A stretch of 31,375 bases of DNA from CAYSDL01 sp964429875 (GTDB lineage: Bacteria; Fidelibacterota; Marinisomatia; SCGC-AAA003-L08; D37C17): positions 1 through 31,375 of the forward strand of contig CAYSDL010000015.1 of the NCBI GenBank assembly GCA_964429875.1, in the 5' to 3' direction. The notes below the pieces were generated by a model. The model saw only the letters and a list, made by a program, of their open reading frames with translations, was not told the DNA's origin and did not search any database. This document shows, piece after piece, positions 1 through 8,788 of this stretch. Each line of letters begins with the position of its first letter. Position 1 is the stretch's first letter. Made by a program: the position numbers and the translations under genes.

Positions 1-21
1 TGTTGGGGTTTTTTGTATTTA

Positions 22-50
22 AAAAAGCCCCTAAAATCTAGGGGCTTTTT
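22..50. terminator. Intrinsic bidirectional terminator
   Basis: A perfect 7-bp GC-rich stem (GCCCCTA at 27-33, TAGGGGC at 39-45) closes a 5-base loop. An A-tract on one side and a T-tract on the other make it a potential terminator on both strands. It lies about 35 bp past the aceA stop codon on the minus strand, so it most likely ends the aceB-aceA transcript. It may also insulate that operon from a gene left of the window. Confidence 0.85.
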
Positions 51-83
51 CTTTTTATGCGAGGAGATACAAACAAGAATGCA

Positions 84-1376
84 CTAAACTGCGTTTTTTT
101 CAAACTGTTCTTCCTCAGTGCTGCCCTTCATTGCAACCGTAGCACTTTTACCTTGAGAAATTGTATTTTGCACTTTATCAAAATATCCTGTCCCTACAAA
201 ACCTTGATGTTTTGCAGACCTAAAACCATATTTTTCATTCTCAAACTCTTTTTGCTGCATATTTGAATATGCAAGCATACCTGATTCTAAATAGTTTTTA
301 CTTAAAGTAAACATTCCGAGATTCAGATTATGCCATCCAGCTAAAGTAATAAACTGATATTTATACCCCATATCAAATAATTGTTCTCTAAATGAACGCA
401 TTGTTTTTTCATCTAAATTTTCTTTCCAATTAAATGAAGGAGAACAATTATAACTTAATAACTTACCTGGATATTCAGCATGAATTGCACTCGCAAATTC
501 TCTAGCTTCATCAAGGTTTGGCTTGGCAGTTTCACACCAAAGCATATCTGAATATGGAGCATAAGATAGACCTCTATTAATTGCTTGATCTAAACCATTT
601 TTAACATAATAAAAACCTTCAGCTGAGCGTTCTCCTGTTATAAATTTTTTATCTCTATCATCAATATTATTAGTAAGCAGATTGGCTGCATTTGCATCTG
701 TTCTTGCAATGATAATAGTAGGAACACCCATAACATCTGAAGCCAGTCTTGCTGCAACAAGCTTACTTATTGCTTCAGCAGTAGTGACTAGGACCTTACC
801 ACCTAAATGACCACATTTCTTTGCTGAAGATAATTGATCTTCCCAGTGAACAGCAGAAGCGCCAGCTTTAATCATAGCCTTCATTAGTTCAAATGCATTT
901 AAATTACCACCAAATCCAGCTTCAGCATCTGCAATAATGGGAACTATCCAATCAATATCATTTTTATTATCAGCCCAATGAATTTCATCTGTTCTAAGAA
1001 GAGAATTATTTATTTTTTCAACTAATTTTGGAACTGAATCAACTGGATATAAACTTTGATCTGGATACATTGTCCCTGCTGTATTATTATCTCCTGCAAC
1101 CTGCCATCCTGAACAATAAATTGCTTTCATTCCAGCTTGGACTTCTTGTATTGCCTGATTACCAGTTAATGCACCAAGAGCACAAACCGGTTTATCTTTT
1201 TGTAATAAATTCCAAAATTTTTCAGCACCTATCTTGGCAATTGAATGCTCTATATTTATTGAACCTTTAAGGGCAATTACTTCTTTTGCAGTATATGGCC
1301 TAGCTATTCCTTTCCATCTTGGATTCTCATTCCAATCCTTAATTAAGTTTTGCTCTAGATCCTGTCTATTGCTCAT
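84..1376 (-). CDS. aceA: Isocitrate lyase
   Basis: Cleaves isocitrate to glyoxylate and succinate, the first step of the cytoplasmic glyoxylate shunt, allowing growth on acetate or fatty acids. The 430-residue length matches the classical bacterial enzyme (E. coli 434). The active-site signature KKCGHLGGK is present at residues 186-194 with catalytic Cys188. Family blocks ARTDANAANL and WCETAKPNLDEAREFA follow in the expected order. The ATG at 1376 is preceded by a good ribosome site (AGGAG). The gene lies 11 bp behind aceB in the same orientation, so the two form an operon encoding both dedicated shunt enzymes. Function is essentially certain. Confidence 0.98.
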   Translation of the reverse strand: MSNRQDLEQNLIKDWNENPRWKGIARPYTAKEVIALKGSINIEHSIAKIGAEKFWNLLQKDKPVCALGALTGNQAIQEVQAGMKAIYCSGWQVAGDNNTAGTMYPDQSLYPVDSVPKLVEKINNSLLRTDEIHWADNKNDIDWIVPIIADAEAGFGGNLNAFELMKAMIKAGASAVHWEDQLSSAKKCGHLGGKVLVTTAEAISKLVAARLASDVMGVPTIIIARTDANAANLLTNNIDDRDKKFITGERSAEGFYYVKNGLDQAINRGLSYAPYSDMLWCETAKPNLDEAREFASAIHAEYPGKLLSYNCSPSFNWKENLDEKTMRSFREQLFDMGYKYQFITLAGWHNLNLGMFTLSKNYLESGMLAYSNMQQKEFENEKYGFRSAKHQGFVGTGYFDKVQNTISQGKSATVAMKGSTEEEQFEKNAV

Positions 1377-1387
1377 TCTCTCTCCTT

Positions 1388-2980
1388 TTAAATAAATTGA
1401 TATGCAGGTAATGTTAAGAATTCATCAAAATCATCTTTTTGAATCATATCAGAAAAAAGCTTAGTTGCTAACTCAAATTTTCCTGAATTATATTTTTCTT
1501 CACCTACTTCTTTTTTAATTAACTCTAATTCTTCATTTAAAATGGTTAAAAACAATTCATTTGATATTCTTCTACCATCATTTAAACTGGCACTATTTTT
1601 TATCCATTGCCATAACTGAGCTCTTGATATTTCTGCTGTTGCAGCATCTTCCATTAAATGATATAAAGGAACGCAACCATTACCTCTTAACCAAGCTTCT
1701 ACATATTGAATCCCAACTTTAATATTTTCTCTTAATCCATTTTCTGTGATTTCACCTGAGGGAACTTTTAAAAGATCCTCTTTTGTAATATTAGGATCTA
1801 GATTTTCTTTATTAATCTGATTATGACGTGGCATTACTTTATCAAATGCATTAAGTGCAATGCTACTTAAACCTGGATGAGCTATCCATGTTCCATCATG
1901 CCCAGCATTTGCTTCTCTTTTTTTATCATTTTTTACTTTATTCATTGCTAATTCATTTGCAGTTTGATCATTCTTAATTGGAATTTGTGCTGCCATACCT
2001 CCCATTGCATGAGCTCCCCTTTTATGACAAACATAAATAAGCTGCTTTACATATGAACTTAAAAAATGTCTATCCATACCAACTTGAGATCTGTCCGGAA
2101 GAACAAAATCTGAGTGCTCTTTAAATTTCTTTATGAAACTAAAAATATAATCCCATCTACCACAATTAAGTCCAGCAGAATGATCTTTTAGTTCATACAA
2201 AATTTCTTCCATTTCAAAGGCTGCCATAATAGTCTCAATAAGAACAGTCGCTTTAATTGTTCCATTTTGGATTCCAAGCTGTGCTTGAGAATATACAAAA
2301 ACATCATTCCATAATCTTGCCTCAAGATGACTTTCCATTTTAGGTAAATAAAAATAAGGACCGCTAGAGTGCTTTATTAAATTTTTAGCATTATGATAAA
2401 AATATAATCCGAAATCAAATAATGAGGCTGATATACACCGTCCATTTAAGGTTACATTTTTTTCTTCTAAATGCCATCCCCTCGGTCTAACCATGAGTGT
2501 TGCAGTATCATCATTTAAACTATAGGTTTTATCCTTTAAAGGGTGATCAAAGGTAATAGTCTTATTTACTGCATCCCTTAAATTTATTTGACCATTAATA
2601 CAATTTTCCCATGTTGGAGAATTAGAATCTTCAAAATCTGCCATAAAAACTCTCACACCACTATTTAATGCATTAATAATCATCTTACGATCAACAGGTC
2701 CTGTTATTTCAACACGCCTATCTAAAAGATCATCAGGGATACTTCCAACACTCCATTCACTTTCTCTAATATCCTTTGTTTCTTCTAAAAAGTCAGGGAG
2801 AATAGAATTATTAATATCTTTCTGTCTTTCTAGTCTATTTTCTAATAAAGCCAGCCTTCTGGATCCAAACTCTTCCTCTAGATCCTGAATAAAGCTAAGT
2901 GCATGATCACTTAAAATTTCATCCGCACCATCAATTATTCTACCCTTAAGCAATAGGCTGTTTAAAGTTGAAGTTTCCAT
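1388..2980 (-). CDS. aceB: Malate synthase A
   Basis: Condenses glyoxylate with acetyl-CoA to give malate, the second step of the glyoxylate shunt. The length of 530 residues fits the A-type enzyme (E. coli 533) rather than the roughly 720-residue G type. Recognisable blocks are MADFEDSNSPTWENC near residue 133, MVRPRGWHLEEK, and the C-terminal segment LMEDAATAEISRAQLWQW, which carries the catalytic Asp of the family. It is the first gene of the aceB-aceA operon. No clear Shine-Dalgarno sequence precedes the ATG at 2980. The upstream 115 bp is shared with the divergent RamB-like regulator and holds a repeat array that is a plausible operator, so acetate-responsive control is likely. Confidence 0.97.
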   Translation of the reverse strand: METSTLNSLLLKGRIIDGADEILSDHALSFIQDLEEEFGSRRLALLENRLERQKDINNSILPDFLEETKDIRESEWSVGSIPDDLLDRRVEITGPVDRKMIINALNSGVRVFMADFEDSNSPTWENCINGQINLRDAVNKTITFDHPLKDKTYSLNDDTATLMVRPRGWHLEEKNVTLNGRCISASLFDFGLYFYHNAKNLIKHSSGPYFYLPKMESHLEARLWNDVFVYSQAQLGIQNGTIKATVLIETIMAAFEMEEILYELKDHSAGLNCGRWDYIFSFIKKFKEHSDFVLPDRSQVGMDRHFLSSYVKQLIYVCHKRGAHAMGGMAAQIPIKNDQTANELAMNKVKNDKKREANAGHDGTWIAHPGLSSIALNAFDKVMPRHNQINKENLDPNITKEDLLKVPSGEITENGLRENIKVGIQYVEAWLRGNGCVPLYHLMEDAATAEISRAQLWQWIKNSASLNDGRRISNELFLTILNEELELIKKEVGEEKYNSGKFELATKLFSDMIQKDDFDEFLTLPAYQFI

Positions 2981-3057
2981 AAATAGTTTATTTTTTTGAT
3001 TTGTTTCCGCTACGACATTTATAATTTAAAACTTTCTCAATAAATTTTAAATAAATA

Positions 3058-3093
3058 TTTACAAATAAAATTTTACATTGTAAATTTTACAAA
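3058..3093. promoter_or_regulatory. Candidate RamB-type operator array
   Basis: Three direct copies of TTTACA start at 3058, 3072 and 3086, exactly 14 bp apart. The first and third extend to TTTACAAA. An inverted TGTAAA at 3079-3084 makes a 13-bp palindrome with the middle copy (3072-3084). The array lies between aceB and the divergent regulator, and its last copy ends 2 bp before the regulator's start codon. From memory, corynebacterial RamB recognises a core close to TTTGCAAA, one base different. Binding of the neighbouring regulator here, with autoregulation and aceBA control, is inferred. Confidence 0.55.
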
Positions 3094-3095
3094 CT

Positions 3096-4664
3096 ATGAA
3101 TAATAATTTTTTAAATAAAACGCATTTTTTGGGCGCAAAAATAAAACATTTACGAAAAGCTAGCCGAATGACTCTTGAGGATTTATGTGTTCGGTGCTTC
3201 CAGGTAGATGAAAAATCTGCCCCATCTACTTCATATTTAAGCCTTATAGAAAATGGACAGAGAAATCCATCAGATAAATTACTAAGCAGCATTTGTAAAA
3301 TATTCCACAGGAAAAAAGAGTGGTTCTTTGATCAAAACCTATTAAAAAATATTGAAGAGGATGTAGAAGGTGATGGTTTTGAGCACATTGATCTTGAGCC
3401 CAATTTCTTATTTTCAAAAGAAATATTAGGAAAGGCGCTGCCAGCTCTTCTTTCACAAACAGGAACAACTGGAAGACAATTTGCTCATATACTTATTCGC
3501 TCATATCAAGAAAAAAATAAAAACCAATTTCCTTACATTGAAAAAGAAGCAGATATTATAGGTGGAAAAAAATTCTCCCTATCATATGAAGATGTATTAG
3601 GACTATGCAAAAAACATGGACTGCAAGTCAAATGGTTTGATAAAGATCCTTTCATGACAAAAGATGATTCAGGGCAGGAGATTAAAAGTTTATTTAGATC
3701 ATTTTATGATGGGCCTACAAGGGTATATGTAAATTCTAAAATGAAATCTCATCCATCAAGAATAAAATATGATCTTTGCACCTATTTAGCTCATAAAGTT
3801 CTACATGGGGGAGATGGCCTTGTGTCAAGCCATGTTACTGGTGGAGAAATTGGAGGCTCTCCCAGGCCTTATGAAAGAAAAACAAGCTCTATAAATCAAA
3901 AAGATATTCTATATGCCTGGAGAGATTTTGAATGTTCTTTTTTTGCTGGAGCTCTTTTATGTCCAAAAATGCCGTTTAGAAAACACATGAATAGGATTCA
4001 ATATGATATAACAAAATATAAAGAACTTGAACTTACTCCTGCAGTTCTCATGAGAAGACTTACTGCAATTTCTCCCTACAAACACTGGCACTATTTTGAC
4101 GCCTATCCCCCAGGATACTTAAGAGCTGTTTATAGAGGAAATGGTATGCCAATGCCTTGGGGAAATTTTAGGATGGTAACTGATCCCTGTAGACAGTGGG
4201 GAGTATTTAAACATTTGTCTAATCTTAATATAAAAAAACCTATATCTCAGCTCTCTATACTTAATGAAAATTCTAAAGTTAGACTATATTGTTCTACTTC
4301 CTTAAAAACAAACGATGCTGCTGGGAATCCTCATATAATTTGTGTTGGAATAGACTTAAATGATGCCATATCTATGCAAGGGTATAATGTTGAAAATACT
4401 CTAAATGAAATTTATGATTCATGCTATAAAAATAATGGATCTTCATTATTGAGGAAAAAACATAAAGATATACTGTTGCAAGTTGGTATTATTTTAAATA
4501 TTTCTTGGCTAATTGAAGCTATTGAATTGCCTGTTGATGTAATTTGCCAAAGAAGTACAGATTGCTTAAGAGCAGATAATTGTGAGAATTTTCCAAAAAA
4601 TAGGAGAAAAATATCCTGGACAAACCAGGTCAAAGAAGACATTCTAAATAAGAAAAAAAACTAA
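3096..4664 (+). CDS. RamB/ScfR-like XRE-family regulator of acetate or short-chain fatty-acid metabolism
   Basis: A cytoplasmic transcription factor of 522 residues. Residues about 12-70 form an XRE helix-turn-helix (TSYLSLIENGQRNPSDK as the recognition region). A central IrrE/ImmA-like region carries HKVLH at 233-237, a degenerate HExxH with Lys in place of the catalytic Glu. The C-terminal region with WHYFDAYPPGYLRAVYRG and the Cys cluster CQRSTDCLRADNC at 484-496 resembles DUF2083 proteins such as Corynebacterium RamB, which controls aceA and aceB. Divergent placement beside aceBA supports the same role here. The ATG lies 2 bp after the repeat array without a Shine-Dalgarno sequence, so the mRNA may have almost no leader. 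Family placement is firm; target and ligand (perhaps an acyl-CoA) are inferred. The last 4 bases overlap the convergent phosphatase gene. Confidence 0.85.
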   Translation: MNNNFLNKTHFLGAKIKHLRKASRMTLEDLCVRCFQVDEKSAPSTSYLSLIENGQRNPSDKLLSSICKIFHRKKEWFFDQNLLKNIEEDVEGDGFEHIDLEPNFLFSKEILGKALPALLSQTGTTGRQFAHILIRSYQEKNKNQFPYIEKEADIIGGKKFSLSYEDVLGLCKKHGLQVKWFDKDPFMTKDDSGQEIKSLFRSFYDGPTRVYVNSKMKSHPSRIKYDLCTYLAHKVLHGGDGLVSSHVTGGEIGGSPRPYERKTSSINQKDILYAWRDFECSFFAGALLCPKMPFRKHMNRIQYDITKYKELELTPAVLMRRLTAISPYKHWHYFDAYPPGYLRAVYRGNGMPMPWGNFRMVTDPCRQWGVFKHLSNLNIKKPISQLSILNENSKVRLYCSTSLKTNDAAGNPHIICVGIDLNDAISMQGYNVENTLNEIYDSCYKNNGSSLLRKKHKDILLQVGIILNISWLIEAIELPVDVICQRSTDCLRADNCENFPKNRRKISWTNQVKEDILNKKKN

Positions 4665-6031
4665 AGCATATGCCATGGGCCTCTTATAGCAAGAGTTAAA
4701 GTTGGCCTATAGATGTTCACAAATAGAATCTTTCCATCTGGAGAAAAACATGCACCAGCAAATTCTGATCGATTAAAAACATTTTTTGCAATATTATAAG
4801 TTTCTCCCTTCATATTAATACCAATAATGCGATCATGTCCTTTACCATCTTCACTTAAAATCAAATCTCCCCATGGAGCTACAGTAATATTATCAGGCAA
4901 ATTAAGTATATCTTTACTAGTAGATTCAAAAAATAATTCTAAAACACCATCACTGTTTTTACCTTCTTGGTGTTTATAACGCCAAATTTGTCCAAGCCTT
5001 TGTCTTCCTCCAGTAGTGCTTGTAAAGTAAACATAATCATCAGCATACCATAACCCTTCACCTCTAGCAAAAAAAGCGCACCCTTTATTTCTCCCCCTTT
5101 TTCTAAGATCGTCTTTCGGGGATTCAACATTTTTCATATTCACCCATTTCACTTGATGTATTTCACCTATCTTAATGTTATGATTTTTCCAGTTAGTACA
5201 ATCGAGTCCTCGGTATCCTACAATTGATAAAGCTTGCAGCTTTCCACCTTTTTTTAAATTGTGTTTAACCTTTGGAATAAATCTATAAAAAAGTCCATCT
5301 TCTCTATCTTCTGTTTGATAAACAAATCCTTTTTTTGGATCAACAGCAATCGCCTCATGTCTAAATCTTCCCATTGATTTAAGAGGGATTGGAGAAGAAA
5401 GTTTTACTTTATCACTTACATTTACCTCAAAATTATACCCATGATCTTTTGTTATTTTTCCTTTTTCTTTCTTCACAGTTTCCTCACAGGACACCCAAGT
5501 ATTCCAGGGAGTTGGTCCACCTGAACAATTAACAAGAGTTCCTGCCAAACTAAGAAATTGTTTCTCAACTCTTTTATTTTTGACATTATAAACTATAGTT
5601 GTAGTACCGCCAAAACATTCTGTTTTATCATCATTAATATCATAAAATTTCTTTTTGTTTTTTTTCATAAACTTTAATTGATTGCTCCCAAAAGGACTTT
5701 TTTCCCACAAAGAGTTTTCTAATAAAGGGAGATGACCTAATTCATGATTCCTTACTAAAATAATATTATTTCCTTTCCCTTTAAAGCAGGCCATTCCATC
5801 TGCGGCATCAGGCACAGATAGTCCATCATCCATTTCATCTTCAAATTTTGAAATTATATTGTAAGTGAAGCCTTTAGGTAAATCAATAATTCCCTTTGGG
5901 TCCTTTATTAAACTTTTATTTTGGATTACTTTATTAATAAAAGAACCTGAAGCAATTATTTTAGAAAAAGAGGTGAATCCTAAAGTAACTATAGATATAT
6001 TTTTTAAAAAATCTTTTCTACTTTGTGCCAC
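4661..6031 (-). CDS. PhoX-family (DUF839) phosphatase, exported
   Basis: PhoX proteins are Ca/Fe-dependent periplasmic phosphatases that release phosphate from organic esters, usually exported folded by Tat. The 456-residue protein starts at GTG. Its N terminus has SRKDFLK followed by a hydrophobic stretch, a Tat-like motif with Lys for the second Arg. Family blocks follow: LPKGFTYNIIS, RNHELGHLP, NCSGGPTPWNTWVSCEE (168-184), FRHEAIAVDP, GLFYRFIPK, CAFFARGEGLWY and the terminal LAIRGPWHM. The gene begins 3 bp after the stop of the secreted propeller protein on the same strand, so they are probably co-transcribed. No Pho-box-like site was recognised. Some DUF839 members have no proven phosphatase activity, so the substrate is open. 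Confidence 0.85.
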   Translation of the reverse strand: MAQSRKDFLKNISIVTLGFTSFSKIIASGSFINKVIQNKSLIKDPKGIIDLPKGFTYNIISKFEDEMDDGLSVPDAADGMACFKGKGNNIILVRNHELGHLPLLENSLWEKSPFGSNQLKFMKKNKKKFYDINDDKTECFGGTTTIVYNVKNKRVEKQFLSLAGTLVNCSGGPTPWNTWVSCEETVKKEKGKITKDHGYNFEVNVSDKVKLSSPIPLKSMGRFRHEAIAVDPKKGFVYQTEDREDGLFYRFIPKVKHNLKKGGKLQALSIVGYRGLDCTNWKNHNIKIGEIHQVKWVNMKNVESPKDDLRKRGRNKGCAFFARGEGLWYADDYVYFTSTTGGRQRLGQIWRYKHQEGKNSDGVLELFFESTSKDILNLPDNITVAPWGDLILSEDGKGHDRIIGINMKGETYNIAKNVFNRSEFAGACFSPDGKILFVNIYRPTLTLAIRGPWHML

Positions 6032-6034
6032 CTG

Positions 6035-7534
6035 CTAAAAAGAGAGTACTGTGTTAACAAGTATTACAACATCAGCTATATTAATACTTTGATCTTGATT
6101 AAGGTCTCCTGAATATTCTTGATAAGGAGAACTCAACATTGGGATAAAAATATTTTCAACATTTATAACAATATCAAAAATATTAATTGTTTCATCATTA
6201 TTTAAATCACCAAGATCCGGCATTCCCTTCTTCTCAATAGCAAGGCCACCAAGCATAGCCATAGTGCCTAGAGATAAATCATTTATATGATTTCCTTCAT
6301 TATCAAAAACATGAATATATCCGTCACCTCTTCCTGAAACATAAATCTTTTCACCATCACTTGAAACATCTACACCATGCAGCGTATCAAAAGAAGAATC
6401 TGACACGTTCCATTCAAGAACAAGTATATCATTTTCATATCTAATTGCAGCAAGACCTTCTGTATCATATAAATTATCTCCACCAAGAGCGACATAAACA
6501 ACATCATCAACAGGGGATGAAGCAACATGCCATGGAGAAGAATATTCTCCAAGTTCAATTGAGTCAATTAGAGTCATAGAGCTGGCATGCCACATTTGAA
6601 GTTCTCCAGGGATCACTTCTGATATCCCTGTATAAGGGTTATACCATGTACCAGCTGAGCAACTAATAAATAATTTATCTTCTACATATAAACACTGAAT
6701 AGGTTTAAGACGCTGCGTTGTTTGGTCTGGAGCATTTCCAAGTTCACTATCAAGGGGATACCCCTCTATTTCACCTGAGGATGTATCTATTTCATATACC
6801 CAATCAGCTGTATTGCTAGCTGTATATACTTTAGATCCATCATCATTAATAGTTAAACCATGTGGAGCAGGAGAAGCAATCTCATATTCCCCTGCTTCAA
6901 CTTCAGACAGGCCCATTGAAGAATAGTTAAGAGCTTGAATAATATTTGATTCTGATGATGGCATCATCTCACCCATCCCATTCATAGGCATCATTCTAGA
7001 ACAATATATTTTTTTATTCATTGAATCAATGGCTAAAAGGGCTGGTGCATCTCCAACAAAGTATGTATCAATAAGTACGTTATCTACAAGAGAAAACTGC
7101 GCAACAAATCCTGATGCAATTGTTGTAACAAACCAGTAACCATTTATTTCATCAAGAACTATAAAATGTGGGGTGTTCATAACATCCTCGTTTTCGCTAT
7201 CCATACACATGCCCATTACCCATTGACATCCAGAAGCCATATTGCAAGCCATTTCCATCTCAAAGTTCATGCAACTCTCATCTTCAGATTCCATGCACAT
7301 GTCCATTGACCATTCACATCCAGATACCATATTGCAATCCATTTCCATTTCATAATCCATACAATCCATCATCTGCATTCCATCTCCAAATTCTGTAGAA
7401 ACACTTTGATCAATTTGCAATGCTTCAGGATCAATCACCATTACCTGGTCCATCATTTGGATAGTTGCATAGAGCTGTTTATCATTTGAGAAAACGATAC
7501 TAAAAAATAATAAAACAAATACTTTAAACTTCAT
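6035..7534 (-). CDS. Secreted beta-propeller protein with Cys/Met-rich repeats and C-terminal dockerin-like domain
   Basis: A 499-residue exported protein of unknown function. A signal peptide (about 1-16, MKFKVFVLLFFSIVFS) is followed by YVTN/NHL-like propeller blades: repeated strands such as YWFVTTIASGFVAQFSLV, KVYTASNTADWVYEID and KIYVSGRGDGYIHVFD. Two 30-residue Cys/Met-rich units (58-117) interrupt the first blades. The last 60 residues form a two-copy dockerin-like module (GDLNNDETINIFDIV and GDLNQDQSINIADVV). The gene lies 3 bp upstream of the PhoX-like phosphatase, suggesting a shared role outside the inner membrane, perhaps as a binding partner. The propeller fold is recognised from repeat character only, and no catalytic residues are apparent. 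Confidence 0.75.
   Translation of the reverse strand: MKFKVFVLLFFSIVFSNDKQLYATIQMMDQVMVIDPEALQIDQSVSTEFGDGMQMMDCMDYEMEMDCNMVSGCEWSMDMCMESEDESCMNFEMEMACNMASGCQWVMGMCMDSENEDVMNTPHFIVLDEINGYWFVTTIASGFVAQFSLVDNVLIDTYFVGDAPALLAIDSMNKKIYCSRMMPMNGMGEMMPSSESNIIQALNYSSMGLSEVEAGEYEIASPAPHGLTINDDGSKVYTASNTADWVYEIDTSSGEIEGYPLDSELGNAPDQTTQRLKPIQCLYVEDKLFISCSAGTWYNPYTGISEVIPGELQMWHASSMTLIDSIELGEYSSPWHVASSPVDDVVYVALGGDNLYDTEGLAAIRYENDILVLEWNVSDSSFDTLHGVDVSSDGEKIYVSGRGDGYIHVFDNEGNHINDLSLGTMAMLGGLAIEKKGMPDLGDLNNDETINIFDIVINVENIFIPMLSSPYQEYSGDLNQDQSINIADVVILVNTVLSF
7184..7363 (-). repeat. Two in-frame 30-residue Cys/Met-rich repeats
   Basis: Within the propeller gene, two tandem units each show cysteines in the pattern C-x8-C-x5-C-x6-C. 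They fall at residues 58/67/73/80 and 88/97/103/110, exactly 30 residues apart. Each unit holds a GCxW element (SGCEW, SGCQW) and several Met, Asp and Glu residues. The pairing is obvious at protein level. The units interrupt the early propeller blades, so they look like an inserted, duplicated module, either disulfide-stabilised or metal-binding. Confidence 0.85.
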
Positions 7535-7647
7535 AAATCAATTTCCTTATTTCTATTTTTAATATACAAAAAACAACATTTATTAAATTGTAAAAAAATG
7601 TGAAACTTAAACAAGTTGAAACTCATCTTAAAAAACAATTGAAAAAA

Positions 7648-8436
7648 TTACCATTGCTTATTTGACATACCTTTTTTAATAATAGAACTTGCCATTTTCA
7701 AACTCCATTTTCTTGGAATAAGAGATGTGAATAGTTTTGCAAAACGATTTATTTTTCCATTAATAATAATAAATTTTCCTTTTTTGTAGGCCTTAAGCGA
7801 TTCATCTACGACTTCTTGGGAACTCATCAAATATCCAGCTACAGGTTGTGAGCTCATCTGTGCTCTTTTATTAAAGTTTGTTTTTGTATATCCTGGACAT
7901 ACACCTAGAATATGAACTTCTTTATCGCGATATTCTTCATATAAACTTAAAGTAAATGATGTAACAAAAGCTTTTGTTGCAGCATAAATACTAAAATATG
8001 GAATAGGTTGAAATGAAGCAAGAGATGAAATATTAATTATCCCCCCCCTTTGATTCTCAACCATATCTTTTAAGAATAAATGTGTTAAATGAGTTAGAGA
8101 ACAAATGTTGAGATTTATCATTTCTTGATAATTATTCATGGGATTATCAAGAAACTTCCCAGAATAACCAAACCCAGCGTTATTAATTAAAATATCAATT
8201 TCAATTCCCTTATCTTTTATTTTATAATATAATTCTTCCGGAAATTCTTTTTTTGATAAATCTCCTGCGATAACCTGTGCATTATTCATGTTTGAGGCCA
8301 TTTCTAATAGTTTATCTTCACTTCTTGCCGTTAAAATTAATTTGGCCCCTAACTTATCAAGATTATGAGCAAAGCATTCACCAATTCCTGAAGATGCGCC
8401 AGTTATAAGTATTGTTTTATCTTTATATATGTTCAT
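7648..8436 (-). CDS. Short-chain dehydrogenase/reductase (SDR family)
   Basis: An NAD(P)-dependent oxidoreductase of 262 residues with a classical Rossmann fold. Visible are the cofactor motif TGASSGIG (12-19), NNAG (85-88), the catalytic Ser in NISSLAS (about 138), and YAATK giving Tyr151 and Lys155. The sequence VCPGYTKTNF follows, as in DltE/YqjQ-like SDRs. The C-terminal 40 residues are basic and may lie near the membrane. The gene is divergent from the DUF962 operon with only 40 bp between the starts, and 113 bp upstream of the propeller gene. The substrate cannot be read from the sequence; a lipid or fatty-acyl carbonyl would fit the neighbouring genes, but that is a guess. Confidence 0.9.
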   Translation of the reverse strand: MNIYKDKTILITGASSGIGECFAHNLDKLGAKLILTARSEDKLLEMASNMNNAQVIAGDLSKKEFPEELYYKIKDKGIEIDILINNAGFGYSGKFLDNPMNNYQEMINLNICSLTHLTHLFLKDMVENQRGGIINISSLASFQPIPYFSIYAATKAFVTSFTLSLYEEYRDKEVHILGVCPGYTKTNFNKRAQMSSQPVAGYLMSSQEVVDESLKAYKKGKFIIINGKINRFAKLFTSLIPRKWSLKMASSIIKKGMSNKQW

Positions 8437-8476
8437 TTTTATGTCACTCTTTAAATAAATTTTAATAAATTCAGCT

Positions 8477-8788
8477 ATGATTACTGAACCTAAATTTAAA
8501 TCATTTAAAGAATTCTACCCATTTTATTTATCTGAGCATAGTAAAAAATCAACAAAATTGCTACATGTGATTGGATCTCTTGGGGTTATTGGGATTGTAT
8601 CCTACAGCATATATTCAGGTGAATGGAAATTATTATATTATACTCCTCTTTGTGGTTACGGTTTTGCGTGGTTTGCTCATTTCTTCTTTGAGAAAAATAG
8701 ACCTGCTACTTTCACTTATCCTTTATATAGCTTCTTAGGTGACTGGGTGATGTTAAAAGATATCTTAACAGGGAATGTAAAATTATGA
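8477..8788 (+). CDS. DUF962/Mpo1-like membrane protein
   Basis: A 103-residue protein of the DUF962 family, whose yeast member Mpo1 is an Fe-dependent dioxygenase that shortens 2-hydroxy fatty acids by one carbon. Family blocks are clear: FYPFYLSEHSKKSTKLLHVIG at the N terminus (with the YLSEHS and LHxIG histidines), GYGFAWFAHFFFEKNRPATF, and YSFLGDWVMLKDILTG. Two hydrophobic segments (about 27-45 and 50-68) suggest membrane insertion. The stop overlaps the ATG of the next gene (ATGA at 8785-8788), so translation is coupled to the lipoprotein hydrolase. The Mpo1 reaction in this organism is inferred from family membership; many bacterial members are uncharacterised. Confidence 0.85.
   Translation: MITEPKFKSFKEFYPFYLSEHSKKSTKLLHVIGSLGVIGIVSYSIYSGEWKLLYYTPLCGYGFAWFAHFFFEKNRPATFTYPLYSFLGDWVMLKDILTGNVKL

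Noticed and set aside
1..20. GGGG followed by a T-run at the window start as half of another terminator
   Set aside because: The left arm lies outside the window, so a hairpin cannot be shown.
57..266. Plus-strand open frame opposite the aceA 3' end
   Set aside because: It overlaps the conserved C terminus of aceA on the other strand and its translation has no recognisable features.
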